Positions 15,661-23,867 are shown, numbered from the stretch's first letter. The stretch is DNA of 64,000 bases from Nocardioides plantarum (GCF_006346395.1 NZ_VDMS01000001.1:2046001-2110000); one strand, 5' to 3'. Notes: generated from the sequence alone by a model not told the origin. Program-made: numbers and translations.

Positions 15661-16386
15661 ATGGACCGTCAACAGCTCGCCCACGTGCTCCGCGCAGCCT
15701 GCGACGTCAGCGGAGACCCCGAGATCGTCGTGCTGGGCTCACAGGCCATCCTGGGCTCCTTCGACGAGGACGAGCTGCCGGTCGAGATCCTGGTCTCGAT
15801 GGAGGCCGACCTGGCCTGGCTCGCTGACGGACCCGATCGCGAACGGGCCGAACGCGTCAACGGCATGATCGGCGAGCTGTCGCAGTTCGAAGCCACGAAC
15901 GGCTACTACCCCGAAGGGATCTCCGTCGAGACCGCCGTGCTGCCCAACGGCTGGCGCGACCGGCTCCAAGGCTGGCCCCTGCAGGCATCCCACCCCGCCC
16001 GGCCGCTGTTCATCGACCGCCACGACCTGGTCGTCGCCAAGCTTGCCGCCAACCGACCCAAGGACTACGTGTTCGTCTCCTCGTTGGCCGCTCACGGCCT
16101 GGTGGACCTCGAGATCATCCGAGACCGCGTCGGTGAGCTCCCCGCAGGCACCGACGCCCGAGTAGCCGCGAGCATCCTGAGCTTCGTGGACTCGCTACCG
16201 GCCACCAGCCAGGCCCATCGCAGCGCAGACCGAGACGACGGCACCCCCACGATGTCGACCCAGCGACACCTGGAGGAGTCGGCCGAGTCACTCGCACTGC
16301 CAGCCGACCGACCAGCACCACGGCGCCGTGCCCCGCAGTCCCCGGACGCTCCCGACGGCTCGCGAGCTCGTGGCACCGGAGACTGA
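15661..16386 (+). CDS. DUF6036-like nucleotidyltransferase-fold protein, probable toxin
   Basis: A 241-aa protein. The first about 165 residues resemble DUF6036/AbiEii-like nucleotidyltransferases: EIVVLGSQAILGSF matches the GSxA signature and ELPVEILVSMEADL stands where the catalytic acidic residues usually occur, though as E-x-L rather than D-x-D. DRHDLVVAKLAANRPKDYVFV provides the conserved Lys. The remaining 75 residues are Arg/Ser/Pro-rich and probably disordered. ATG start, 13 nt after the HTH gene. It may act by nucleotidylating tRNA or protein, but that is inference from the fold. Confidence 0.7.
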   Translation: MDRQQLAHVLRAACDVSGDPEIVVLGSQAILGSFDEDELPVEILVSMEADLAWLADGPDRERAERVNGMIGELSQFEATNGYYPEGISVETAVLPNGWRDRLQGWPLQASHPARPLFIDRHDLVVAKLAANRPKDYVFVSSLAAHGLVDLEIIRDRVGELPAGTDARVAASILSFVDSLPATSQAHRSADRDDGTPTMSTQRHLEESAESLALPADRPAPRRRAPQSPDAPDGSRARGTGD

Positions 16387-16548
16387 ACCGATGCCGTCCA
16401 GTGACGAGCGCGGACGGAGTCCATGCGGGAGTCGGCCGCCGTTGCCGACCTCGAGAAGGTGCAGTCGGCGCGCCAGCCCCCTCGGCCTGCTCGGAGCGGG
16501 TCGGTGTGGCAGGGCAGACCCGACGCGGTCGGTGTACTCATCGCCGCT

Positions 16549-16554
16549 TAGCGT
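16549..16554 (+). promoter_or_regulatory. Leaderless -10 (TAGCGT) for the carbonic anhydrase gene
   Basis: TAGCGT with 6 nt to the GTG at 16561. Confidence 0.55.
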
Positions 16555-16560
16555 GGTCCG

Positions 16561-17097
16561 GTGAACCTGTTCGAGTTCGAGGGCAAGCGCCCCGTCGTGC
16601 ACACCGAGGCGTTCGTCGCCGCGACCGCCACGCTGATCGGCGACGTGACGGTCGAGGCCGGCGCGAGCATCTGGTACGGCGCGGTGCTGCGCGGCGACAT
16701 CTGCACGATCATCGTCCGGGCCGGCTCCAACATCCAGGACAACTCGGTCCTGCACGCCGCACCCGGCGAGACCCTCGAGGTCGGGCCGAACGCCACCGTC
16801 GGGCACGGCTGCGTCGTGCACGGCAAGGCGGTCGAGGAGCAGGCGCTCGTCGGCAACGGCAGCACCCTGCTCGACGGGTCCGTGGTCGGTCCCGGCACCC
16901 TCGTCGCCGCCGGGTCGGTGCTGACCCCCGGCACCGTCCTGCCCGGCGGCGTGGTCGCCGCCGGCATCCCGTGCAAGCCGACCAAGCCGATCGGCGGCAC
17001 GTCCTCGGAGTTCTGGGTGCAGACCAACCCGACCTACTACCGCGAGCTCGCGACCCGGCACCGTGCCGGAGTGGTGCGCCTCGAGCCGTCCGAGTGA
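16561..17097 (+). CDS. Gamma-class carbonic anhydrase-like hexapeptide protein
   Basis: A 178-aa left-handed beta-helix protein, expected to trimerise. Hexapeptide repeats run from about residue 20 to 145 (ATLIGDVTVEAGASIW, NIQDNSVLHAA, NATVGHGCVVHG, NGSTLLDGSVVG). The three zinc-ligand histidines of gamma carbonic anhydrases are present in SVLHAA and GHGCVVHG. It lacks the acidic loop of archaeal Cam, as do most bacterial homologues, so carbonic anhydrase activity is likely but not certain. GTG start at a leaderless promoter. The MFS transporter gene begins 7 nt downstream, so they are probably cotranscribed. Confidence 0.88.
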   Translation: MNLFEFEGKRPVVHTEAFVAATATLIGDVTVEAGASIWYGAVLRGDICTIIVRAGSNIQDNSVLHAAPGETLEVGPNATVGHGCVVHGKAVEEQALVGNGSTLLDGSVVGPGTLVAAGSVLTPGTVLPGGVVAAGIPCKPTKPIGGTSSEFWVQTNPTYYRELATRHRAGVVRLEPSE

Positions 17098-17104
17098 CGC
17101 TCCC

Positions 17105-18400
17105 GTGAGCCGCCTGCGCGGGCTCGTCGCCGACACGCGTCCCCTCGCCAACGAGCACTTCCGGCGCCTCTGGGTCGCCAACATCGTCACCGTCATCGGC
17201 GCCCAGCTGACGGTCGTCGCGGTGCCCGCCCAGATCTACGCCGACACCGGGTCCTCGGCCTACGTCGGGCTCACCGGCGTCTTCGGCCTCGTGCCGCTGG
17301 TCGTCTTCGGGCTCTGGGGCGGTGCGCTGGCCGACGTGTTCGACCGGCGCACCATCCTGATCTGCACCACCATCGGGCTGATCGTCACCAGCGGACTGTT
17401 CTGGGCCCAGGCGGCCGCGGGCAACACCAACGTGTGGGTGCTGCTGTCGCTGTTCTCGGTGCAACAGGCGTTCTTCGGCGTCAACCAGCCGACGCGCTCG
17501 GCGGTGCTCCCCCGGCTCATCGAGCCCGAGCTGCTCCCGGCCGCCAACTCCCTCAACATGACCGTCTTCATGGCCGGCGGCATCGCCGGCCCGCTCGTCG
17601 CGGGCGCACTCATCCCGGTGTTCGGGCTCGAGTGGCTCTACCTGATCGACACTCTCACGCTCCTCGCGACCCTCTCGGCCGTCGTCCGCCTGCCGCGGCT
17701 GCCGATCGAGGGCGTCGTGGCCAAGGCCCCCGGGCTCCGGTCGGTCGTCGAGGGCTTCACCTACCTGCGCGGTCAGCCGGTGCTGATGATGTCGTTCGTC
17801 GTCGACATCATCGCGATGGTGTTCGGCATGCCGCGGGCGCTCTTCCCCGAGATCGCCGACAAGTCGTTCGACGGCAACCCCGAGGGCGGCCTCGCCTTCG
17901 CGGTGCTGTTCGCGGCCATCCCGGCGGGGTCGGTGATCGGCGGCGTGTTCTCCGGCTGGGTGTCACGCGTCTCGGCCCAGGGCCGCGCGGTCATCGCCTG
18001 CATCGTGGTCTGGGGCGTCGCCATGGTCGGCTTCGGCGTCGCCGTCGGCCTCGCCGGTGAGTACGACGCCCTGCGCCACACCATGCTCGTCGTGGCGGTC
18101 CTCATGCTGGTGGTCGGCGGTGCGGCCGACATGGCCTCGGCCGCGTTCCGCAGCGCGATGCTCCAGGCGGCCGCGTCCGACGAGGTCCGCGGGCGGCTCC
18201 AGGGCATCTTCATCGTGGTCGTCGCGGGGGGCCCGCGCATCGCCGACGTCGCGCACGGCGCGGCCGCCGCCTCGGTCGGCACGGCCGCCGCCGCCGCGGG
18301 TGGCGGCGTGCTCGTCGTGGTCGGCACGGTGGTCGCCGCGCTCGTCGTACCGTCGTTCGTCCGCTACCGCGTGACCCGGCCCGCGGTCGGCAAGGCCTGA
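17105..18400 (+). CDS. MFS transporter (MFS_3/EntS-like)
   Basis: A 431-aa integral membrane protein with about 12 predicted transmembrane helices. It shows the MFS loop motif between TM2 and TM3 (LWGGALADVFDRRTI) and NEHFRRLWVANIVTVIG at the N-terminus, typical of the EntS/MFS_3 branch that exports siderophores or drugs. NQPTRSAVLPRLIEPELLPAANSLN is the conserved TM4-5 segment of that branch. GTG at 17105 is preferred because it starts directly before the first helix and follows the carbonic anhydrase stop by 7 nt. Substrate is unknown. Confidence 0.86.
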   Translation: MSRLRGLVADTRPLANEHFRRLWVANIVTVIGAQLTVVAVPAQIYADTGSSAYVGLTGVFGLVPLVVFGLWGGALADVFDRRTILICTTIGLIVTSGLFWAQAAAGNTNVWVLLSLFSVQQAFFGVNQPTRSAVLPRLIEPELLPAANSLNMTVFMAGGIAGPLVAGALIPVFGLEWLYLIDTLTLLATLSAVVRLPRLPIEGVVAKAPGLRSVVEGFTYLRGQPVLMMSFVVDIIAMVFGMPRALFPEIADKSFDGNPEGGLAFAVLFAAIPAGSVIGGVFSGWVSRVSAQGRAVIACIVVWGVAMVGFGVAVGLAGEYDALRHTMLVVAVLMLVVGGAADMASAAFRSAMLQAAASDEVRGRLQGIFIVVVAGGPRIADVAHGAAAASVGTAAAAAGGGVLVVVGTVVAALVVPSFVRYRVTRPAVGKA

Positions 18401-18402
18401 CC

Positions 18403-18408
18403 TACCCT
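18403..18408 (+). promoter_or_regulatory. Leaderless -10 (TACCCT) for the Tdi1-like gene
   Basis: TACCCT with 6 nt to the ATG at 18415, inside the 14-nt gap after the MFS gene. Confidence 0.5.
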
Positions 18409-18414
18409 CGCCCG

Positions 18415-18945
18415 ATGGACCTGCTCCGGCGCTTCAGCCCCGAGACCTACGCCGCCGCGCTCGACGCCTGGGCGTGGCGCGACCTCGCCGACCTGACGCC
18501 GATGTTCACCGGGCCGTTCGGTGACGTCTTCCTCGAGGGGCGTGGCGGCGTCTGGTTCCTCGACCTGCTGGAGGGCACGCTCACCCGCGAGTGGGACGAC
18601 GTCGACGCCCTGCACGCCGTGCTCGACACCGACGCCGGCGCCGACCGGTTCCTGCTGGCGGGCCTGGCGCACGCCGCGCAGGCGGCCGGCCACGAGCCGG
18701 GTCCCACCGAGCTGCTCACCTTCTCCGTGCCGCCGCTGCTGGGCGCGCCGGTCGCGGTCGACAACGTGACCGTGATGGACGCGATGGTCTACCTCAACCT
18801 CCAGGGCCAGCTGCACCGCCAGGTGGCCGACCTGCCTCCCGGGACCGACGTCAGCGGGTTCACGATCGCCGGCGAGGAGCCCGCGCCGGCCCCGCCGGCA
18901 CGGCCCGAGAGGCGCGGGCTCTTCAGTCGGCGCAAGCGCTCCTAG
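18415..18945 (+). CDS. DUF1851/T6SS immunity Tdi1-like domain protein
   Basis: A 176-aa protein. FGDVFLEGRGGVWFLDLLEGTL and the C-terminal NVTVMDAMVYLNLQGQLHRQV match the GAD-like/DUF1851 (Tdi1 C-terminal) family. Residues 145-176 are a basic, Pro/Arg-rich tail. In Agrobacterium, Tdi1 neutralises a T6SS DNase, but actinobacteria lack T6SS and the domain also occurs in unrelated proteins. A general protein-binding or immunity-like role is therefore only a guess. Its stop codon TAG is part of the next gene's -10 element. Confidence 0.7.
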   Translation: MDLLRRFSPETYAAALDAWAWRDLADLTPMFTGPFGDVFLEGRGGVWFLDLLEGTLTREWDDVDALHAVLDTDAGADRFLLAGLAHAAQAAGHEPGPTELLTFSVPPLLGAPVAVDNVTVMDAMVYLNLQGQLHRQVADLPPGTDVSGFTIAGEEPAPAPPARPERRGLFSRRKRS

Positions 18946-18948
18946 ACT
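18943..18948 (+). promoter_or_regulatory. Leaderless -10 (TAGACT) overlapping the preceding stop codon
   Basis: TAGACT with 6 nt to the GTG at 18955. The TAG (18943-18945) ends the Tdi1-like gene. Confidence 0.55.
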
Positions 18949-18954
18949 CGTCCG

Positions 18955-20445
18955 GTGATCCACCCCGACGACCTCGAGACGACGCTGCGCGTGCTCGGGA
19001 TGCTCCACACGATCCCCGAGGACGACCCCGACCACATCGAGGTCAAGCGCGCCGCGTCGCACATGTACAAGGCGATCAAGCGCGACCGCAAGCTCGCCAA
19101 GCGGGCCGCCGAGCTCGACCACGACCGCGCGGTCACCGAGGCCACCGCCACCGGCAGCCCGTTGCGCATCGACGACGAGACCGAGGGCATCCTGCTGACC
19201 TCGAGCGCCGCGACCAGCGGTCAGCAGTTCGCCGGCGAGCTGGTCAACCCGCGCGGCTGCTACATCTGCAAGACCGACTACACGCTGGTCGACGCGTTCT
19301 ATCACTGGCTCTGCCCGTCCTGCGCGCAGAAGTCGCACGCCAAGCGCGACCAGGGCACCGACCTCACCGGGCGCCGCGCGCTGCTCACCGGCGGGCGCGC
19401 CAAGATCGGCATGTACATCGCGCTGCGCCTGCTCCGCGACGGCGCCCACCTCACCATCACGACGCGCTTCCCCCACGACGCCGCGCGCCGCTTCTCGGGG
19501 CTGGCCGACAGTGCCGACTGGATCCATCGGCTCAAGGTCGTCGGCATCGACCTGCGCGACCCCACCCAGGTCGTCGCGCTGGCCGACGACGTCGCCGCGG
19601 CCGGGCCGCTCGACGTGCTCATCAACAACGCCTGCCAGACCGTACGCCGCCAACCCGGCTCCTACGCACCGCTGGTCGAGGCCGAGCGCGAGCCGCTGCC
19701 CGACGGCGTGGCCCTTCCCGAGCTGGTGACGTTCGACCGCATCTCCGAGCTGCACCCGGCGTCGATCTCCGGAGCCCTGGCCGCAGCACCGGTGGCCCAC
19801 CACGACGGCGAGTCGCTGGAGCAGGCCGAGGCCGCCCACACCGCGGCGACCCTCACGGCGCTGGCGCTGCGCGCCGGGCACGCCTCCCTCGAGGCCCACC
19901 TCGACGGCACCGCCGTCGACGCCGGCGGGCTGCTCCCCGACGTCGTGACCAGCAACTCCTGGACCCAGACGGTCGACGAGGTCGACCCGCTCGAGCTCCT
20001 CGAGGTGCAGCTGTGCAACTCGGTGGCGCCGTTCCTGCTGGTCTCGCGGCTGCGCCCGGCCCTGGCGGCGGCAGCCGCGGCCGCGCCGTCGGGGCGCTCC
20101 CACGTCGTCAACGTCTCGGCGATGGAGGGCCAGTTCTCGCGCCGCTACAAGGGTCCCGGGCACCCCCACACCAACATGGCCAAGGCCGCGCTCAACATGA
20201 TGACCCGCACCTCCGCCGGCGAGATGTTCGAGACCGACCGGGTCCTGATGAACGCCGTCGACACCGGCTGGATCACCGACGAGCGGCCCCACCACGAGAA
20301 GCTCCGGATCGCCGCCGAAGGCTGGCACGCCCCGCTCGACCTGGTCGACGGCGCCGCCCGCGTCTACGACCCGGTGGTGCGCGGCGAGGCCGGGGAGGAC
20401 CTGCACGGCCACTTCCTCAAGGACTTCGAGCCCAGTCCCTGGTGA
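18955..20445 (+). CDS. Zinc-ribbon SDR-fold protein with altered catalytic motif
   Basis: A 496-aa protein. Residues 1-95 are helical. A CX2C-X14-CX2C zinc ribbon (Cys102, 105, 120, 123: CYICK and CPSC) precedes an SDR Rossmann domain from about residue 138 (RALLTGGRAKIGMYIALRLL; DVLINNACQT; NVSAMEGQFSRRY). The glycine motif is TGGRAKIG instead of TGxxxGxG, and the YxxxK tetrad position reads TNMAK, so the catalytic Tyr is missing although Lys is kept. It may bind nucleotide without being a normal reductase. GTG start with a leaderless promoter. Function unknown. Confidence 0.8.
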   Translation: MIHPDDLETTLRVLGMLHTIPEDDPDHIEVKRAASHMYKAIKRDRKLAKRAAELDHDRAVTEATATGSPLRIDDETEGILLTSSAATSGQQFAGELVNPRGCYICKTDYTLVDAFYHWLCPSCAQKSHAKRDQGTDLTGRRALLTGGRAKIGMYIALRLLRDGAHLTITTRFPHDAARRFSGLADSADWIHRLKVVGIDLRDPTQVVALADDVAAAGPLDVLINNACQTVRRQPGSYAPLVEAEREPLPDGVALPELVTFDRISELHPASISGALAAAPVAHHDGESLEQAEAAHTAATLTALALRAGHASLEAHLDGTAVDAGGLLPDVVTSNSWTQTVDEVDPLELLEVQLCNSVAPFLLVSRLRPALAAAAAAAPSGRSHVVNVSAMEGQFSRRYKGPGHPHTNMAKAALNMMTRTSAGEMFETDRVLMNAVDTGWITDERPHHEKLRIAAEGWHAPLDLVDGAARVYDPVVRGEAGEDLHGHFLKDFEPSPW

Positions 20446-20460
20446 GGCCCCGCAGCGCGC

Positions 20461-20958
20461 TCAGGCGCCGAGCAGCCCCTTGACGTAGGCCGCCTGCCCG
20501 ACGTGCTGGGTGTCGTCGTTGACGACGCTCACCAGGCGTGCGCCGAGCGTGACCGGCGGGTCCCAGCGGGTGTCGACGACGCGGTCGAGGTCGTCGCCCG
20601 ACAGCGTGGCCAGGTAGGCGAGGGTCCGCTCGTGGACGGCGGCGGCGTACTCCGCCAGCAGCGGGGCCGGCGCCACGAACGCCGCCACGTCGTCGCTCGA
20701 CTGGCCGTAGCCGATCGCGCCCTCGTCGTAGGGCAGGGCGAAGCGGTCCACGAAGCCGGCGTAGACCTGCTCGCTGCCGGCCACGTCGGCGACGTGGTCG
20801 TCCTGAACGCGCACGAGGTGCCACACCAGCCAGCCGATCGGGTTGGCGTCGGGGCCCGGCCGGTGGCGCAGCTGGTCGTCGTCGAGGCCGTCGAGCACCG
20901 CCTCGACGCTCTCGTGGACCCGCCCGAAGGCGTCGGAAAGGACCTGGCTCGGCGTCAT
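20461..20958 (-). CDS. DinB-like/DUF664 protein
   Basis: A 165-aa four-helix DinB-fold protein. Metal-ligand histidines are visible in NPIGWLVWHLVRVQDDHV (about residues 40-57) and in NDDTQHVGQAAY near the C-terminus, the usual three-His arrangement of bacillithiol/mycothiol-S-transferase-like enzymes. Substrate unknown. The ATG at 20958 is supported by a TACGTT -10 placed 6 nt upstream. It is divergent from the globin gene across only 23 nt, and convergent with the zinc-ribbon SDR gene. Confidence 0.84.
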   Translation of the reverse strand: MTPSQVLSDAFGRVHESVEAVLDGLDDDQLRHRPGPDANPIGWLVWHLVRVQDDHVADVAGSEQVYAGFVDRFALPYDEGAIGYGQSSDDVAAFVAPAPLLAEYAAAVHERTLAYLATLSGDDLDRVVDTRWDPPVTLGARLVSVVNDDTQHVGQAAYVKGLLGA

Positions 20959-20964
20959 CCGACC

Positions 20965-20974
20965 AACGTACGCT
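20965..20974. promoter_or_regulatory. Overlapping divergent -10 elements
   Basis: The 10-nt sequence AACGTACGCT reads TACGCT on plus (20969-20974, 7 nt before the globin ATG) and TACGTT on minus (20970-20965, 6 nt before the DinB-like ATG). The two hexamers share the two bases 20969-20970 within the palindrome CGTACG, so both genes seem to be leaderless and to compete for one site. Confidence 0.55.
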
Positions 20975-20981
20975 GCCCGGC

Positions 20982-21461
20982 ATGGGAGTCCAGGAGCCCG
21001 ACCTGCCGACCCTGCACGAGTGGGCCGGCGGTGACCACGCCGTACGCCGTCTCATCGACGCGTTCTACGACCGGGTCGAGGCCGACGAGCTGCTCTCGCC
21101 GTTCTTCCCCGGCGGCGTCTCCGAGCACCACCGCGACCACGTCACGGCCTGGTGGGCCGAGGTGCTCGGCGGGCCGACGCGCTACACCGACGAGCTCGGC
21201 GGCTACGAGCGCATGCTGGCCCACCACCGCGACCTCGACATCTCGCCGACGCAGCGGTACCGCTTCGCCTCGACGATGAGCCTGGCCGCCGACGACGCCG
21301 GCCTGCCCGACGACCCGGAGTTCCGCGCCGCGTTCGTCGGCTACGTCGAGTGGGGCACCCGCCTGGCGATGCACAACGCGCGCCCCGGGGCCGACGACCT
21401 CACGGAGCACGCCCCCGTCCCGCGGTGGGGATGGGGCGTGGCGCCGCCCTGGCTGGGCTGA
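20982..21461 (+). CDS. Group II truncated hemoglobin
   Basis: A 159-aa 2-on-2 globin. TLHEWAGGDHAVRRLIDAFYDRV is the first helix segment and FFPGGVSEHHRDHVTAWWAEVLGG covers the CD/E region. The proximal His lies in YERMLAHHRDLDIS, and the C-terminal RWGWGVAPPW tail is typical of actinobacterial group II members. The role would be oxygen/NO binding or detoxification in the cytoplasm. ATG start with a leaderless promoter whose -10 overlaps that of the divergent DinB-like gene. Confidence 0.85.
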   Translation: MGVQEPDLPTLHEWAGGDHAVRRLIDAFYDRVEADELLSPFFPGGVSEHHRDHVTAWWAEVLGGPTRYTDELGGYERMLAHHRDLDISPTQRYRFASTMSLAADDAGLPDDPEFRAAFVGYVEWGTRLAMHNARPGADDLTEHAPVPRWGWGVAPPWLG

Positions 21462-21473
21462 GCACGACCGGGG

Positions 21474-21505
21474 CTTGACCCGTCCCTTGGGGCAGGCTCC
21501 AGCCT
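21474..21505 (+). promoter_or_regulatory. Candidate MerR-type operator/promoter
   Basis: CTTGACCCGTCCC followed by an imperfect inverted half (GGGGCAGGCTCC) resembles the CTTGAC-initiated dyads bound by MerR-family regulators between -35 and -10. It lies about 45 nt before the MerR-PP2C gene, suggesting autoregulation. No strong -10 hexamer is apparent. Confidence 0.4.
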
Positions 21506-21547
21506 CGGGTCACCGGCGAACCGTTCGCCGGCACGAGGGAGGGGACC

Positions 21548-22600
21548 GTGGGACGGATGCGGTTGATGTCGATCGGTGACGCCGCTCGGGCCAGCGGCCT
21601 GAGCGCCAAGGCGCTGCGCCTCTACGACGAGACGGGGCTGCTGCCCCCGGCCGAGGTCGACCCGGTCACGGGCTACCGGTGGTACGCCGCCGACCAGCTC
21701 GACCGGGCCCGCCTGGTCGCCCGACTGCGACTGGCCGGCATGCCGCTGGCCCGGATCCGGGTGGTGGCCGACCTGGCCGGCCGATCGGGGCGGGCGGCGG
21801 CCGCCGAGCTCACGTCGTGGTGGCGCCAGGTCGAGGCCGACACGGTGTCGACCCGCGCGCTGGTCGCCGACCTCGTGGCACTGCTGGACCAGGAGGAGCA
21901 GGACATGACCACAGGAACCACAGCAACCCCGCGGGTGCGCGCCGAGACGGCGTCGTACGTCGAGCAGGGAGCACGCGAGCTGCAGTGCGACGCCGTGCGC
22001 ACCGAGGGCGGTGTCTATGCCGTCGCCGACGGCGTCGGCAACGCCCCCGGGGTGGCCGCCGACGTCGTCGGCGCGCTCGAGTCCGGCGACCTCGGCACGC
22101 TCGACGCCTCCGTGGCCCGGGCCGCGGCCCTGGTGACCGAGCGGTACGCCGAGCAGCCCGACGCGGCGACCACGCTCACCGCGGTCACCGTGACCGACGG
22201 GCAGGCGCTGCTCGCCCACGTGGGCGACACCCGCGCCTACCTCGTGCGCGACGGGCGGCTCGAGCGGCTCACCCGCGACCACAGCGTCGTGCAGACCCTG
22301 GTCGACGAGGGCCGGCTCACGCCGGAGGAGGCGCGCACCGACGACCGGCGCGTGCTCATCGACCGGGCGATCGCCGCCGGGGCTCCGTTCGCCCCCGACC
22401 TCGCGGTGCACGCGGTGCGGCCGGGCGACCGGCTCGTGCTGACCACCGACGGCGTCCACGCGGTGCTCGAGCCCGGCGTGCTCACCGACCTGCTCGTCGC
22501 AGGCGGGTCGCCGCAGGACGTGGTCGAGGCGGTGCGGGGCGTCGTACGCGCGGCCGGAGAGCCCGACAACCACGCGATGGTCGTCGTCGACCTCAGGTAG
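21548..22600 (+). CDS. MerR-type DNA-binding domain fused to a PP2C-type phosphatase
   Basis: A 350-aa fusion. Residues 1-110 form a MerR winged helix (MSIGDAARASGLSAKALRLYDE, GYRWYAADQLDRARLVARLR) and coiled helix. Residues about 125-350 form a PPM/PP2C phosphatase with metal motifs VADGVGN, HVGDTRAYLVRDGRLERLT, LTTDGVHAV and EPDNHAMVVV. The metal-binding Asp residues in each are kept, so the phosphatase should be active on Ser/Thr. The linker is Thr-rich (MTTGTTATP). The GTG at 21548 follows GAGGGAGGGG by 2-5 nt, while the ATG at 21557 is further away. It would link protein dephosphorylation to transcription, possibly opposing the kinase at 34 kb. Confidence 0.87.
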   Translation: MGRMRLMSIGDAARASGLSAKALRLYDETGLLPPAEVDPVTGYRWYAADQLDRARLVARLRLAGMPLARIRVVADLAGRSGRAAAAELTSWWRQVEADTVSTRALVADLVALLDQEEQDMTTGTTATPRVRAETASYVEQGARELQCDAVRTEGGVYAVADGVGNAPGVAADVVGALESGDLGTLDASVARAAALVTERYAEQPDAATTLTAVTVTDGQALLAHVGDTRAYLVRDGRLERLTRDHSVVQTLVDEGRLTPEEARTDDRRVLIDRAIAAGAPFAPDLAVHAVRPGDRLVLTTDGVHAVLEPGVLTDLLVAGGSPQDVVEAVRGVVRAAGEPDNHAMVVVDLR

Positions 22601-22608
22601 CGGACGCG

Positions 22609-22646
22609 CCGAGGGGCGGGCACCCGGGTGGGTGCCCGCCCCTCGG
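22609..22646. terminator. Strong hairpin terminator between convergent genes
   Basis: A perfect 17-bp GC-rich stem (CCGAGGGGCGGGCACCC and its complement) with a 4-nt GGGT loop begins 8 nt after the MerR-PP2C stop. It also faces the end of ino1, so it can serve both. Confidence 0.8.
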
Positions 22647-22682
22647 CGGTGTCTGGCGGGTCCGGCGGGTGGAGTCTGCAGG

Positions 22683-22746
22683 TCGGCTGCGGTGGTTTCG
22701 ACTTGCCGTTGCGGCTTCGTTCCTCAGCCGCAGGGCTCGCTCAACC
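22683..22746 (+). repeat. Dispersed repeat, copy 3 (degenerate)
   Basis: It starts with the shared core TCGGCTGCGGTGGTTTCGA (22683-22701). It diverges afterwards but keeps the GGCTTCGTTCCTC..GGGCTCGCTC pattern. It lies between the terminator and the convergent ino1 end. Confidence 0.65.
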
Positions 22747-22781
22747 TTCGTACGCGACGAGCAGTCCCTCGTGCCTCGGGA

Positions 22782-23867
22782 CTACTCTGCGCCCTTGATG
22801 AAGGCCTCGACGCGGCGGCGACCCTCGTCGTCGGGCAGCTGCACGGGCGGGCTCTTCATCAGGTAGGACGACGCGCTGATGATGGCGCCGCCGATGCCGC
22901 GGTCCTTGGCGATCTTGCAGGCGCGCAGGGCGTCGATGATGATGCCGGCGGAGTTGGGGGAGTCCCAGACCTCGAGCTTGTACTCGAGGTTGAGCGGGAC
23001 GTCGCCGAACGCGCGACCCTCGAGGCGGACGTAGGCCCACTTGCGGTCGTCGAGCCAGGCGACGTAGTCCGAGGGACCGATGTGGACGTTCTTGGAGTCG
23101 ACCAGGCCGGCCAGCGAGCCGGTCAGGTTGGACGTCACGGCCTGGGTCTTGGAGACCTTCTTGGACTCCAGACGCTCACGCTCGAGCATGTTCTTGAAGT
23201 CCATGTTGCCGCCGACGTTGAGCTGGTAGGTGCGGTCGAGCGCGACGCCGCGGTCCTCGAACAGCTTCGCCATCACGCGGTGGGTGATGGTGGCACCGAC
23301 CTGGCTCTTGATGTCGTCGCCGACGATCGGGACGCCGGCGTCCTCGAACTTCTTGGCCCACTCGGGGTCGGAGGCGATGAAGACGGGCAGGGCGTTGACG
23401 AAGCCGACGCCGGCGTCGATGGCGCACTGGGCGTAGAACTTGTCGGCCTCCTCCGAGCCCACGGGGAGGTAGGACACCATGACGTCGACCTGGGCGTCCT
23501 TGAGGACCTGGACGACGTCGACGGCCTCCTTGGCGGACTCCTCGATCGTCATGCGGTAGTACTTGCCGAGACCGTCGAGCGTCGGGCCGCGCTGGACCTC
23601 GATGCCGAGGGTGGGCACGTCGCAGATCTTGATCGTGTTGTTCTCGGAGGCGTTGATGGCCTCGGAGAGGTCCTTGCCGACCTTCTTGTCGTCGACGTCG
23701 AACGCGGCGACGAACTCGACGTCGCGGACGTGGTAGTCGCCGAAGTTGACGTGCATGAGGCCGGGAACCACTGCCGACGGGTCAGCGTCGCGGTAGTAGT
23801 GGACGCCCTGGATGAGGGACGTGGCGCAGTTGCCGACGCCCACAATTGCTACTCGTACCGAACCCAT
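22782..23867 (-). CDS. ino1: Inositol-3-phosphate synthase (myo-inositol-1-phosphate synthase)
   Basis: A 361-aa enzyme converting glucose-6-phosphate to 1D-myo-inositol-3-phosphate, NAD-dependent, feeding phosphatidylinositol and mycothiol synthesis. Motifs: [16 protein letters not shown] (NAD loop), [62 protein letters not shown] and [18 protein letters not shown]. Length matches the actinobacterial short form. ATG at 23867 has a GAAGGGA Shine-Dalgarno. The PadR regulator gene lies 100 nt upstream in the same direction, the order found in Mycobacterium (Rv0046c-Rv0047c). Confidence 0.97.
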   Translation of the reverse strand: MGSVRVAIVGVGNCATSLIQGVHYYRDADPSAVVPGLMHVNFGDYHVRDVEFVAAFDVDDKKVGKDLSEAINASENNTIKICDVPTLGIEVQRGPTLDGLGKYYRMTIEESAKEAVDVVQVLKDAQVDVMVSYLPVGSEEADKFYAQCAIDAGVGFVNALPVFIASDPEWAKKFEDAGVPIVGDDIKSQVGATITHRVMAKLFEDRGVALDRTYQLNVGGNMDFKNMLERERLESKKVSKTQAVTSNLTGSLAGLVDSKNVHIGPSDYVAWLDDRKWAYVRLEGRAFGDVPLNLEYKLEVWDSPNSAGIIIDALRACKIAKDRGIGGAIISASSYLMKSPPVQLPDDEGRRRVEAFIKGAE

